Source: Blattamonas nauphoetae | Taxonomy: Eukaryota; Preaxostyla; Oxymonadida | Direction: 5' to 3' | NCBI GenBank assembly: GCA_033064195.1 | Contig: JARBJD010000284.1 | Location: 32,897-96,896, forward strand | DNA: 64,000 nucleotides | In this document: in pieces, positions 42,006-56,500 of the stretch | How positions within the stretch are numbered: the stretch's first letter is position 1 | Layout: each line of letters begins with the position of its first letter | Position numbers and translations under genes: made by a program | Notes under the pieces: model-generated | What the model saw: only the letters and a program-made list of their open reading frames with translations | Told to the model about the DNA's origin: nothing | Database searches by the model: none

Positions 42006-45000
42006 TCAAGCGAAGAAGAGGAATTGGTTGTTCGCAGTGTCCTTCTGATCAGTGTTCAGTCGTTGACCCCGCCCATCCACATCTTGGACGACCTCGTCTG
42101 GTGTCTTGTGAGGGTGTTTCGACTTCTCCCAGATCGAGTTCAGTGTCGCCAGAACTGCACTCAGGTCTGGACGATCGGACGGATTCAGTTCCAGACACTC
42201 CAAAATCAGACTTTCCAGATCCTCGTTCATCCCTTCCATGTTCGGACGTGTTCCTGTCCCTGCCATCCGATGAGCGTTGATCCCATCCACCTCTCCAAAC
42301 GGAACTTGGCCTGTGTCCACCTCGGCTAGCAGAAGACCCAAGCTAAAAACTGACGCTGCTGGCCCATCCACCTCTCCCTCATTCTTCTCGTCTGTTTCTG
42401 GTGCTTGCCATCGTTGCTCGTCTTCTCGTCGACGCGATGCTTCTTCCGCTGTGAACTTCCCGAAGTGTTCTTGTCCTCGCATCGTGTTGTGAACATCAAA
42501 TCGAAGCTCGTTCTTGTCATTCAGCAGAATCGCGTGAGGTGAGAGACGAGTGAAGATCGCATGTGCTGGTTGCGATTCGGCCAACTCCTTCAGAGCTTTC
42601 ACAATCTGAAACACAATCTTCTGCTTCTCTGTCATCGTCGATGTCCCGTTTCCATGAAGCTTCTCGTACAGACTCACATACTTCGGTGCCGATGACGCTT
42701 GCACTCCCTCGTTCATTCGAATCAAAACATCTTCGCCAAAACTCGGCCCTGATGGCATTTTGTCATCGCAGATGTCTTTCCCTTCTCTCTGTTCAATTGT
42801 TTCACCTTTCATCAGGTTGATGTCTTTGTCTGATTCTTCGAACACAAACGCTGCCGTTCCGAGTGAGTGTTCAGGCAAGAAGTCTTCTTTCACAATCTCT
42901 TCTTCGTTCAGTTCCTGGTTCGTCAGAAGTCCTTCGCTTTTCTTCTTCTTCTCGTTTCTTCGTCGACGAACCAGCAACACAATCACCAACACCAAAATCA
43001 ATCCCAACACAACCACTCCACAGATCAGAGGAAGAAGCCATTTCATCATCGCTGTTCCGTGTGCTTTCTTCTCATCCACCAAACTCTTCTTCAACACAAA
43101 CGACGATGAACGAACTCCATCCCCAAACACCAAACATCCACTCAGTTCCGAGTCCACGTTCAGCGACTTGTTCAGTTCAGAGTGAGAGAGCGTCAGGTTG
43201 ATTTCTGTTTCGGAGAAGGAGAGTGTGGTGGATGGAGTGAGTGAGACGACGAAAGGTGTTTTGTTCAGTTTGGATGAAGCTGTTTCTGACACTTCAAGGA
43301 AGAGCGAGCAAGGAATGAAGAGCGAGCCAGCGAGTGTGATCGTCATCGATTTGGTCTTGTTCATCACCACCGAACTCTTCGAAGCATCCAAAGAAGGAAT
43401 GAAGTGAGCTGCTTCCACTGCAGTCTCGTTCCGACGAACAACACAATTCTCACTCGACATCCAAAGCGAAGGCGACTCAAACCCGTCTCCTCCACTCAGA
43501 CTCCCGATCCTCACTTCTCCGTCCACACACCGCAAGTTCCGCCGAGCTGAGGGGAATGACGTGTTGTGTGGAGCGTTGTCGCGGAAGACACAGGCGTCGA
43601 TCGTCACGTTGGAGTTCTGAACAAAAAGAGCACCATTTGCGACTGAAAAGAAGCGGCAGCCGTCAACATTTGCTGTCGTGTCGGAAAGCGATATCGCTCC
43701 AGTTGTCCAGGCACACAAGTCATTCTTGTTGTCGTCTTCATCGTCGTTTGAAGAGGATGGTGGAGATTGAGACGGGCCTTCGAATGTGCAGCCAACCATC
43801 TGAAAGTCTGATCCATTCGAGATGGAGACGAGCTGGTCAATCCAGATGCTCTTCGCTGCGATCTCTTTAAAGTGCATGGAATCGAAGTGAGACGCGATGA
43901 AGGGTGTTTTGGAGAAGGAGAGTGAGGAGAGCTGGATGTCAGAGATTGTTGCGATGCCTCCTTCACATTCCACAATCGTTCCCAATTTCGATGTCGTTTC
44001 AGAGAATCGGATCATTTGGAGCGAGAGTTGGGAGGAAAGAGATTTGAAGAGTGAGATTTTGGATGATCCAATCACTTTCAGTTCCACGTTGCTCACATTC
44101 ATGTGCCCACTCGTCACTGTGAACGGAGAGAGTGTTCGTTCTTCCGTCTCAATCTCAAACAGAAGACTCTCAAAGTGCACAGTGTCCCCTCCAACTTCAC
44201 TGAACCATCCTGTCTTCCTCATTCGCACTCGAGACATCAGCGGCTTCCCTTTCATCCTCATCTCGTTCCAAAGATCCACACCAATCGACACTTCCGCTGA
44301 TCCCATCACATTCATCTGAGACGCTCCCATCTCTTCTCCTCGACTCATCGCCTGACTCATCGACGAGCACCACAGAGAGAAGTACCCACAACGAGGATGG
44401 TCTCGTCCACTTTCAGCAATCCCAATCGGTCCACTTCCAGCTTTCAGATAGAACACCAGCGACGTCGACAGTTCCTCGGACTTGTCCACACTCCACAGCC
44501 ACTCCTCGTCCAATCCAACTCCATACGACCCAGCGACGCGAGGATCATTGCTCACAATCCAACTCGACAGATCATTCCCTTCAATCCACACAAAACGAGG
44601 AACAGTGTTCGTTTCGGTTGTGAGTGAGTATTTCATGTTCGTCAGTGTGAACTCGGGGATCTTCGAAGGAGAAGAGATCGAAGTGAACGACACGAACAAG
44701 CCATCTCCCAATCCATTCGACACAGAAACCGATTTCAGCAGCACAGAATCGACAAGCAGTTTCATCCCTTCCTTCATCTCGCTTTCAAGAACTCCTCCAT
44801 TTCCTTCGTTTCGGCTGATCGACGAGAAATTGGACGATGAGAGCTCGAGAGTGCCAGCAGAGTGCGAGATCAGAGCAGACGAGGAGAGGACAAATGAAGA
44901 GAACGAGCATTTTGAGATGTCGGCTGATCCTGATTCTGAGATTGTGAGCAACGACAACAAACGAGCTTTCGAGTCGCTTTGAATGACAAGTTGAGCGAGC

Positions 45001-48000
45001 GTGAGCTGAGATTGGCGAACAACAAATCTACCACTCGCTCCCACAGAAACAAAGGTAGAACCATCAAATGGAGAGATGGTGATATCGTGAGTGGCGATTG
45101 AGATGGACGAGGCGAGTGATGATTCGGAGTGGACGACGAGTGAGTGGACTCCAACTCCATCCAGATGCGAGTGAGCCAAGTCAAGTCCGAAACATCTCCG
45201 ATTTGTTAGACCACAGCCAGACACGTCTTTTCCACCTGTTCCAACTGAGATGGCGTTGCTGTTGTATTCTGCGAGGAAGGCGAGCAGACTCACTGAACGA
45301 TAATCAGACGACGACTGCTCCGAAAGGTCTGCTCCCCAAAGAAGAGAATCGTGTGTTGGTGTGGAGAGAGAAGTGATCGTTGTCTGCCAGTTGGAAGTTG
45401 TGATGAGAGAAGAGAGCGAGCGACCTTCCACAAACACCCAACTTCCCTTTTCCGACGATCCACACAAACATGCACTGTCAAATGTCGATCTGACAATCAG
45501 ATTGGAGGATGGAACAGCTGCAGCACAAGAAACGAAGATCACTCCTCCCTTTCCACCTGATGAACACGACGAGAACGAGCATCCATCAATCAGGAGACTG
45601 TCTGTGGCTGATGTGAGTGTTGAGTGGATCACACTTCCATCTCCCGTCACTTTAGAGATATTTGCGATTTCACATCCTGTCATTTCAACTTTCCCTCCCA
45701 TCTGTTCGATCACACTCGACGATCCTAGCTCGAAGAGATGACCGAAGAGCATGTTTGTGTTGGTTAAAATTAGAGAGCCAGAAGAGACAGAGAAGAGAGG
45801 CGTGGTGGATGATGGTGAAACATCTGTTGCTTGGATGTTGAGAGATGTGAGAGAGAGCGAACCTTTTGTGACAAGAAAGATCGTGTTAGTGACGGCTGTA
45901 GGAAGTGAAACGGCGAGAGAAGTCAAAGTCAGTGATGTTGAAAGTGGAACATTGAACTGAGCATCGCCTGTCAGAGTGAGTTTGGCGGGTGAACTTGAAG
46001 ACGAGGAAGAGATCTCAGAGCCTGTCGATTTGGCATTGATCACGCCTGAGAGTTCGACATCGGAGTGAAGAATGATTGTTTGATCCTTTTCGGTCAGCTT
46101 GTTGTGAGCAGTGAGAAGAGATGAACAGGGAAGTTGTTCAATTCCACAATTCGGATGATCCCAGAAATCGGTGTTGATGTGAACAGCACCTGTCGAGTGT
46201 CCAAATATCAAATATGCAATCGGATAACTCAGCGACGAGTTTTCTTTGTTTTCAAACCAATTCTCCACAATCGTGCTGCGTGTCAACGACGATGCGTCTG
46301 ATCCAACAAATGTCTTCCAATCCGAACAAGATGCTGACTCAAATGATGTCCCTTCAATCAAGATCTCGTGTGTGCCAATTGACGTGGGTTGCGTGACAGT
46401 AACATCTCTCAAGTGCAGGTTGTCCAATGTGAACGCATTGGGACGAGAGATGAACAGACTCCGACCCTTCCCAGACGAGCCACATCTGCTTCCATTCAGA
46501 TTCACTCCATCCAGAGAAAGACATCCAGACGAAGAAAAGTGAAGAACTGCTCCTGATCCAGAATTCTCAATCGAGTCAAAGTCAACATCGCAAACACTCA
46601 GCGATCCACTTCCAGAAACGGAAATCAAACTGTTCGATGACGAGAGTGTGATTGCTGGGATCGTCGTCGAGGTCAGACTCGCTGATCCACCCGAGATCCA
46701 CAAAAGTGGTGTTGTGCGTGGTGAGGCAGGATGAGTAATTGCGCACGATTCTTCAACAATCAGCGACCCAGACTCGGTCGAGAAGAGCGGAGTGGTCGAG
46801 GACACAAGATTCATCGTTGTCCCACCAATCGTCAGACTCCCTCCACACACTCTTCCAACTGAGATCCCAATTTCACTCAACTCATCTCCAATCTCACACA
46901 ACGACAGAATCATCCATCCTTCTTCAATCAACATCACTGCGCTTGTTCGACCTTCCTTCATCGTCCCAAACTTCATCCTCATTCCAGACAGAGTCAGTTT
47001 CGATGGATTGCTTTTCGAAATCGTCAGTTGTCCATCTTCCTCAATCCAAAGAGAGCCACCACTCGACTGAGTCAGAGTCCATTCCGACGTCGTCGACACC
47101 AACTCACTCGACAATGTTGATTTTGTGTCCAGAGTCATCAACTTCAGTTCGCCCTTCAGTTTGCACTGAGATTCCACAATCGACGAGCAGGGCAGGTGTG
47201 CATTTCCACAGTTCGGATGATCTTGTCCAGTTGTGTTGATGTGCACTGATCCACTTGTGTGGGGATGCCAGAAATACAGAAGACTCCATTCTTCCGATCC
47301 TTCCTTTCCAAAGAAGCGATTCTTCTCTGTTTCTGAGAAGAGAGCGTTGGTTGGAAGAGGAATCGTTGAGTTGAAATCAACAAGCGGTGAAGTCGTGGCT
47401 GTCTCGCTGAGATTTTCAGACCAAACAAAGATGAGTGATCCTGTCCCGTTTGACGCAATTCTGTCGAAGATCGACGAAGAATCTGTGACGAAGGTTGCAT
47501 CTTTTTCGAGAAGGATCGTTGTTCCTTGTTTGTGATGGGTGAACTGGAGATTCTGGATCAACGTGTCTGTCAGTCGCAACGTTCCCGCACCGAGCACTTT
47601 GATGAGAGTTGTCACGTCAGAATGGAGGAGAGCGAGGGAATCTGTGCCGATTTTGGATGAGGAGAGGTGCAGTTCGCCATTCGAAACCAGAAAGACTGGA
47701 GACGACGAACATGTTGGATCAATCGACATCTCAAGCGATGAAAGAAGAACAACGGTTGAATCATCATCGACGTCAAACTGAGCTGCCGATTGGAGAGCGA
47801 GAACCTGCTTTCCAGTTTGTGATTGGATGGTGAGTGATGATTCAGCGACGAATGGCGATTCCAAGAGACTTGACTGGGCGAGGACAATGGAGTCGATGGA
47901 GTGATTCGTGGAGGAGCGAAGAGAGGCTTCGAAAGTCGAGCAGGGCAGAGCAGACGATCCACAGTTGATGTGAGGACTGCAATGCGTTGTCGATGAAACA

Positions 48001-51000
48001 AGAATTGTGTCGGACGGACCATCCCCCAACATCAACAGAAGAGACAACTCGAACAGGCCAGAAGTGGAAGGAAGAGAGCGATCCTGTCCGTAGAACCAGC
48101 TCGGCTCCACTCCTTCCACAACACTTCCACTCCAACGCTCTTTCGTGATCGACTCGTCCAACTTCGATGTTTTCACAAGAATCACTTTTCCGTTCATTTC
48201 TGCCGAGCATGAACACGACGAGAAGAGAGTGTTCAGAATGGAAATTGGTCCATCGGTGTCGATCTCAACAATCATCCTTGTCGACTTGAACGACGAAATG
48301 CTGACTGAGCGAAGAGTGATGGCTGCTGACGGAACAACATCGGCTGATGGAGGGACGAGCTGGACGAGTGGATGGGTGAGCGTCGCTGGTCCACCATTCG
48401 ATGTGTTGAATGTGCACGAATCAATCGAGACAGGCCGACCACTCGATTTAATCAACGCATTCGAATATTCAGTCCCATCTGAGCACACCACTCCAACATC
48501 AGACACAATCAGACAGTCTCCATCCGCCTCCAAATCAAACAACCCACACTTCGCGATCGCACGAAGATCGAGTCCAGAGACTGACAGTTTGGAATGGTTC
48601 TTGATTGTGAAGAGCGACGACGCTGTTGTCGATCCCACAATCTCCACAATTGTCCGAAGAACTTTCGCTTGCGATGGCGTCTTCGCTGTTGTCCCACTCA
48701 CAGACACATCCTGATTGTTCACAACCACTCCTGTCTCGTTGTACGTCATGTTCCACACAAATTGGATCGACTGCGGGAAAAGCTCGCCTGTTGAATACTT
48801 CTTCGTCAGATGCTTGATTCCATACCCGAGTGTCGCACAGAACGTCGATGTCCATTTGCAGCTCTCATTGTCTTGTCCACTCTTTCCTGTCATGATTTCT
48901 GTGATCGATCCATTCACTGACACTTTCGGTGTCGGGATCAGAAGACCGATCCACTCCGAATCAGACGATGGACGATCTTCGATCGCGACGTGGTCGTCAG
49001 CACTCATCGAACCACCACCGAAGGAATCGATCGAAATTGTTTCTTTTCCTTTGAACAGATCCGACGTGATGAAGAGGTCCATTCCCAGATCTGCGATGTT
49101 TCCTTCGAATCGAGCGTGGTTAGTGGACGAGCTGAAGAAGAGGATGGGTGTCGAGTGAGTCGACGTCCCAGAAACGAACAATGCTCCTCCTCTTCCCAGT
49201 GAGTTCGATCCACCTGAACTGTCTCCAACTGCCACACATTCTGAGAATGATGTGGCGAATGCCGACGTGCTTTCGTGTGTGATCAGAATCGTCTTCGAGC
49301 CTGACAGCTCAATCGCCACTGCTCCTCCATTTCTCGCTCGGCATTTCTTGAACGACGAGCTCTCACTTTTGAATGAGCAGTTTGTTGCGTGGAACACCGC
49401 TCCGTCTTCATCAGACGTCACATTCTCAATCGACGAAGCCAGAAACTCGATGCTTGTTACTGAACACTCGACAAGTGAGCATCCATTCAAGATCAGACCA
49501 GATGGTGTCAAGAAGGTCACACGGTCAAACTGGAGTATTCCTCCGTTGCATTCGATCAACGGGACGTTCTGCTGAGATCCTGACAATGTGATGGGCATAG
49601 TTTGGAAGTAGAGTCTGACCGCAGTTGGAGCAACAACAAAGGGAGTGACTGTCGGAGCGTTCGAGAATGTCATTGCAGTCGAAGTAAATCGCAAGTATCC
49701 GGAAACTCCCACAAACACAAGTTGTCGATCATAGAATTGTGGTGTGAGAGAACATGACTTAATTTGAATGTATTTCCTGGTGACTTCGAAAGGTGTGAAA
49801 GTCTGGGGATCCGAAATGCGGAGTAATACTTCAGTTGAAGATTCCATCAACGCATCAATCTCCTCCTGAAATCCTTTGAACCACGACCCTGGAACTCCCC
49901 GCTCAAAGTCTGTTGCGAATGGATGGTCGATTCCGGATGGAGTGAAGAAGCGGTTTGCACAAACAAGGTTCGATTTAGACGTTTCGTTGACAAGAATGTG
50001 TGGGAGAGTACTGAGGGATCGACAGTTCGAGATTGAACTGATTTTGGATGGAACAAATCCAGTGTGAGCGAGGTCATTCCCGAAAAGCGAGAGAGAAGTG
50101 TTGCCTGTGTTCTTCGTGAAGAGAATCGAAGAAAAGACGACTTGGCTTGTCGACGAAGAAGCGATGAGATCCAAACAGCCAGCACGACCAGAAGATGAAC
50201 AATGAGCCATGTTCGTCTGGATGAACGAGATCACTCCAGATGTCTCAGAATCAATGCAACTCCCTCCATTCCCGTTCACACGAGTCATCTCCATGAACCA
50301 CGCTGCTTGGAAGGTGACTGTTGCGGTTCCTGTGATTTCGATCGCTGCATGATTCTCCATCTTGATCGAACTCAACCAGCTGCTGTGGACAGTCGAGGTG
50401 CCAGACGAGAACGAGAGGAGAGGGGCGAGATGACCAGAAATGCATTCGATCTTCACATTCGACAGGAATGACTGGCTTGTCGACTGCATCGCAAAGATCG
50501 TCGAACTCGAATCCGTCGGTTTCAGCGACAGTGACATCAGAGTCACATTTCCACCACCAGACACAACACACGACGTTTTCAGAGTGGTGAACGTGGATGT
50601 GTTCACAAAGAAACCGAGACCTCGAAGTTCAACTGGTTTGGAGATGTCCAGAGACCCTTCTTCGAAGATCCCATTTCCGAGGTTGATGAGAGACGGATCT
50701 GTGCTGAGTTGAGAAAGAGCTGCGCTCAGACTCCCACACGGATCTCCCTCCGAACACGTCCCACTCTCTCCTGCTTCCACTGAGAAAACATATGAGAAGG
50801 TCGAGCCAGACGGGGAAGGAAGCAGGATATCATCTTGTGGATGAACCCCATTGAGAAGATTGTCATAATAGAATCCATATTTTGGAGTGTTTGACGTCGA
50901 TGTGCATCCAAACACTGTTGTCGCATCAATTCCATCCGACTTAGAAGTGAAAGCAAAGATGTCGTTGCCTCGATAATGTGCCAGTTTCGTTTGGTCGTTC

Positions 51001-52710
51001 TCGTACTTCCAGAAGGCCTGATTGTTGTCGAAGTGGCAATCAAACATCCTCAATCGCGAGATATAGTTTGAATATATCGCTCCTCCCCATTTTGTCGCTT
51101 CGTTTCGCGTGAAAGTGCATGAGCACAAATAATGCCAGCACGATGCTGTGTAGAATGCTCCGCCGTTGAGGGCCTTGTTCGCTTCGAAATGGCAGTGGAA
51201 GAAGCGGATGAGGGAATATGGCAGATAGAGAGCGCCTCCATTCCCGTTTGAGGTTTGTCTGACGAATGACGTGTTGGAGAAGAAGAGGAAGGAAATTGGG
51301 TTGGACAAGTAGATGGCACGTGCAGAGGAGAAGTTGGAGGAGGGAGGGGAGAAGGTCGACGAGACAACGCTGATCTCCTGAAAATTGTATAGCATAACTT
51401 GATTGTATGTTGCTGATGTTTCTGTCTCTCGCCAAAACTTGAATGTGCACGTGTCGATCAGACACTTCACTTTGTTGTCTCGGACGGCTGTTGCTGAGAT
51501 CAGAGTGATGTGCTGGGCATCGCATTCCACCTCAAATGAACATCCAACAAATTCCAAATTTCCTGCAATTGGGTTGAGTGTGATGAGGGTAAAGGAGGTT
51601 GTCATGTTTGTTGCCTTGATTGTGCATCCTCGGAAGGCATAGTGCGTGAATTCTGATCCATGATTGATTCTTTGGGCGGATGATGTGATTTCGAGAATCG
51701 AGTCATATGATTTGGTTGTTTCAATCACTTCCTCGTTCACACATTCCAACAAACTGCTGTTCTGAATCAAGAACTCACTTTGCTTTCCCAGTCTTGTCGT
51801 CACCGTTCCTTCTAGACTCTTCACCACACATCTCACTTCACATCCAACAATTCTCTCTCGAAGCCAACGAAAACTGCGAGATGTGGGATGGGCAGGGTTG
51901 GAGGAGAGATTGAAGAGCTGGCAATCACTCACAACGGATTGGATCTGGCAATCGTTCGTGAGGCCATATTCCGACGGGGATGACGAAAATGACAGTCCGC
52001 TGTTGGAAATGAGGGTCTGTGAGTCCAGATGGAAGGATGAAAGTGACATGGAGATTGATTCTGTGGGAGGCAGGGCATTGTCAATCTCCAAAAATGATCC
52101 GATCAGATTTTCACTATTCTTGAGCATGCAAAGTGAAACAGTGAGAGAGCAGGCTGATTCTGAGCCAAAAGTGGACGGAACAAGTTTGAACGGCGAGACA
52201 GCTGCATCCACATGGAAGGTCACCGATTTGGCTAAAACATGAGAATTCCAGCTCAGAGAGCACACATACCAAGAATCCTGGTTTTGTGGTCCTGAAAGGA
52301 AGGATGAAAAGAACGAAAAAGACGATACCAGAAATAAGATCAAAGGTGAGCGAGGCCAAGGAGAGTGTTGTGTTTTGGATGCTGAAGACCGATGACGAAG
52401 CGCAATTCGCTGATGAATCAGAATCACATTGGTTTCTGTGATTGTCTGCAAGTTGGTTTCTGGAAACGGTGGTGATTATCGTCTGCTCGGATCCAATCAC
52501 AGTGACATCTTTCGAAGTGAGGCGGATTGTCGAATCAATCCATGTCGAAGTCAAAAGATGAATGCAATTCGGAGTGGAAGAACTCAAATAGATGTCGGCA
52601 GATGACGTGATGAGAAGGTGGTTCAGTGATGGTCCGGTATTTTCTTCACTTGTTGCTGGGTGACTGGTGAGAACGATGGCGAGCAAAGAAACCGTGAATA
52701 TCGCATTCAT
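42006..52710 (-). CDS. Giant beta-helix surface receptor with kinase-like tail
   Basis: About 3,500 residues. The start at 52710 gives the signal peptide MNAIFTVSLLAIVLTSHPA; an in-frame ATG at 52779 is less likely. One or two short introns lie at 52220-52360; the rest, 42006 to about 52220, is one open frame. The ectodomain is made of parallel beta-helix (pectin-lyase-like) turns rich in Ser, Asn and Thr, with NNxAxxxGGAxY-type motifs. At least seven modules are marked by a Cys motif such as DHPNCGNAHLPCSS. A transmembrane helix (WLLPLICGVVVLGLILVLVIVLLV) and a basic stop-transfer RRRRNEKKKK follow. The cytoplasmic end looks kinase-like (QIVKALKELAES; RWQAPETDE; SLGLLLAEV; LNPSDRPDLSAVL), but the glycine loop, the Lys, HRD and DFG are absent, so it should be a pseudokinase. 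Paralogue of the plus-strand gene at 53530. Likely role: surface adhesion or sensing, by inference. Confidence 0.85.
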
Positions 52711-53529
52711 CTTTTCTTCCTCCCCACCCAAAACATTGTTTTCACTATTGTTGCCACGTCTTTCACAGGGATTATTCATATTGTCAGAGTCGATGAGTTA
52801 GAAAAGTGTCTCGAATCGAGCTTGAGTCCTTTTTTCGCAGAAAATCGTCTATGAAATGAAACTAGTGATGTGCATGAAATTGTGGCGTGAAACAGATGAA
52901 ATGACATCACGAATCATGTCATGTCTTGTGTCTTGATTGTAAATGTGGAATGGAATGTTCTTCAATCAAGATCGTGGCGGATAAAGACACCAAAACCCCA
53001 AAAGATGGTTTTTTATCCTATCGACTTGAGTAAAGGTCCGGAAACTGTTGATACAGTTGATTTGCGTGCTGTCACACGGTTTCCAAGAGATCTTCTCAGA
53101 CTTAATCCCAATTGCAATGGACGGAATTCTGTATTCCTGTACTCTGAACATGGTAGCAAGTAGATCAGAATCTGAACGAACAACCTTTTTTTAGGGACAC
53201 AGATTAGATGTTTGAGTTGAATCGGTGAGAGAATGTCTTCAAGGTCTTATCAACATTCAGAATAATCGAAGAACGAATAATCTGTGGATCTGGGTCAGTA
53301 TTCTTTATTACTTAAGATTCTTCCGCAAAAGTCGAGCTGAGAAGAAAGAAAGAAGTCTTCATGTGTGTGATGTATCTTCAACTTTCGAATTCGTTTCTAT
53401 CCCCGGAAAATCCATAATTCATCCCTCTTTTTAACTCCCATTTTCGTATCTCTTATCCTAACCATCCTGTGTTGGTGTAAAAGGGTTGGATCGGATCGAA
53501 GAGTTTCCGAAACCCGACAGCTGTGAGTG
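52711..53529. promoter_or_regulatory. Divergent intergenic region between giant receptor paralogues
   Basis: 819 bp separating two head-to-head starts. A small plus-strand frame (52921-53163) has no recognisable content. No promoter motif defined. Confidence 0.4.
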
Positions 53530-56500
53530 ATGATGCCACAATTCGCGTTTTTCTCGCTCTTCCTCCTTCTCTCGACGGGAATCAACACATCTCTCCCAAC
53601 TCTATTCGAACATACCCCAAACGAAATCAGACTTCCGAAAGCTGACTTCCATTGCGATGGATATCTGTTCGAATCAACAAGAATTTCCGTGAATGGAGAG
53701 ATCGGCACAGTGATCAAGATAACAGACTCAAAGTCAACACAACACACTCATAGCCTATCTGCAAATCAGGAGGCAAGACGTCCACCATTCATTTTCCGAA
53801 TTGTCAACTCAACGGCGTCTTTCTGTTCGCTCAAGTTTTCTCTGGAATCACAGAATGCCCAGTTCGACAGAAACATGAACAAAGACCAACCAACTGGAAC
53901 AAGAGCAGCTGATTTCCCACGCTGTGCCATCGTCGAATCATCAACAGGAATCTTCACCCAAATTGAGTTCCAGCACGAAACCATCATTTCGCCACTTTTG
54001 ATCACATGGACAGACTCTTCGGCTGATACCAGCTCGTCGGTCACGCTGGTCAGCTGTGTCGTCAAAACAGGTACGCCCCTCATCCCGTCCTTCACCGAAA
54101 TCATGTCCAAACAACCATCGTCCACTGCAGCTGTTGTGACTGTCGCTTCGGCGTCGATCTCGTCTCTCTCGCTCCTCGGGGAGAGTGGCATTGTTTCAAC
54201 AGTCAACTCCAAATCGTCCTCTCCACTCCTCACAACAATCGTCACAACATCGCATTTCCACAATCTGACAGCGACACCACTTCCTCACTCTCAGCCTCGT
54301 CACCGTCCAACACAGGTTTTGGCAGGAAACGAGATGAGCCGAGTGGACGATGCTTTGTACGGGACAGTGGCATCCATTCTGGGCCACTCGCAGTCGTTCG
54401 ACCTCATCAACTCGACACTGCTCGAATGTAAGAATCCACGAACAGGAAGGAACGAGGATGACGCGACAATCAAGAACATCACAGGAACACACACATTCAC
54501 GTCATCCGCTGGATCTTTCAGAAATGAGACAGGATTTACACATTATCACTTCACCAGCTGCATCATCACTTCGACTGAACAAATCACATCTTTCGCTATA
54601 ATCTACATTATTGGTCTATCTGGATCTGTGAAACTGACAAGCTGCTCGTTCACAATCGACTGCAAAAACTGCGATGTTACCTTGATGATCTTGAAAGGAG
54701 TGGCAGAAGGAAAACAGTCGCTCTCAATCGATTCATGTTCTGTGAAATTCGACAAGAATGACGAACTCCCGCAAACAAGCACTCAGATCCTGACGTACTA
54801 TTCAATCATGACGGACATCACCCACTCCACCTTCGAATCACCAAAAGGAGCTTCCCGATCACGAACGTTTTTAGCAATAAACTCTGTTGCGTTCATTCAG
54901 ACGAACAATTGCCAATTCAAAGGCCAGACCACCTCAACATACGGTTCTGTGTTCTCACATTCCTCTGCATACCAAATTTTTCTTCTCTCCGATTCGCTCT
55001 TCGAAGGAAACAGGGCAGAGACGTATGGAGGCTGCATAGCAACCAATTACGCCCATCAATCCTTCTCCCGCTGTGTCTTCAGACAGAACGTGGCAGGAAC
55101 GAGAGGAGGAGCTTTGTATCTGAATATCCCGCAGCATCTCTTCCTCGAAGACACACACTTCGACAACAACAAGGCGAAGGAAAAGCTGAACACGACTCAA
55201 GAGGATGCACACTACAGAGGAAACGACATTGCCTCGAGTCCGAATTGTTCCATCTACGCGGAGACCAATGTCATTGGTTGCACGTCATCGACTCCTTCCC
55301 ACAAGATCGGGTATTACTACTCTGATTTCTTTAACGCAGATTATGCCGACCAAAACAAATTCTTTCCAGCTCCGATTGAGACTAAAGTTAAGCAGCTCTT
55401 CGTGGAAATTGGAAAGACAGGAGAGAATTGTAATAAGTCCAATCCCTGCCCCCTCGTCTCCACAGCCATTTCGAAAGTCGTGTCGATCTTCGCACAAATC
55501 CACGTCACTGTTGGCGAATACTCACTCAGCGATGAAATAATCACAAAATCAATCCAGATCGTCGGCCAGGGATGGATGGTGAACTCGACGAAGTCAACAA
55601 CACTCACGATGGGCGGAGTGTGTGTTGGGAACAATGGAAATCTGACGCTCACATCGCTCTCCCTCAAGCCACTCGACACCTCGTCTGTCCTTCTCAGCCA
55701 CTCAGCAACCACAGCGGCCAGTCTCGTGAAAGACGTCAGGATCGAAAACGTGGCGCAACACACCGTTCCCCTCTTCTCGTTCTCACAAGGAACAGCGACA
55801 CTCCGAGTGTGCACATTCAACACAATCGCACTGACGACTTCGGCTGCAGTGTCTGTGAATGGATCAGCGTCCCTCGCTCTCTACCAAGTCTGGTTCATGC
55901 ACATTTCGTCACTCAGCACAAATGGAGGAAGCTGTCTGGATGTAAACACAAGTGCTTCTGTGTCGATTGAGATGAGCGATGCTTCTCGCTGCTCTTCGAA
56001 TGGTCCAGCTGGTGCTTTCTTCATCACCAAAGTGGGAAGCTCGACACTCACTCTGAAGACTCTCATCTTCACCGAAAACAAAGCCTCGTCGTCTCTCTCT
56101 CAAATCGGGAACGACATCGTTCTGTCGGGCTTTCCGTTTTCGTTCGTGTCGATCGCCAGTCCAATCAGTTCTGTGAGCGACAAACCACATTGTCTGGTTG
56201 TGGACAGCCAGTTGAACTGTCAGATTCAGAACTTTCAGATTCCGAACTTCGGGTACCACGAATACGGGATCCACCATCCAATCAACACTCGCTTCTATTT
56301 CGGCCTTCCCATGTCACAGTTCAAAGGCGTGTCTCAGACAGTCAACGATCTCATCTCGCCTGGAACGCTGGCCGACATCAAAATCCAGAATGCCGACCCA
56401 ATCATCATGGAAGAAACAACCTTCGCGAATCGCAATACATATCTACGATTGTTGATCATTCAACACAATTCAACTTCGCCCACTTCTTGTTACACACTTC

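Noticed and set aside
43556-50712. Many long frames opposite and within the giant receptor
   Set aside because: Shadows of a 3,481-codon frame with biased codon use.
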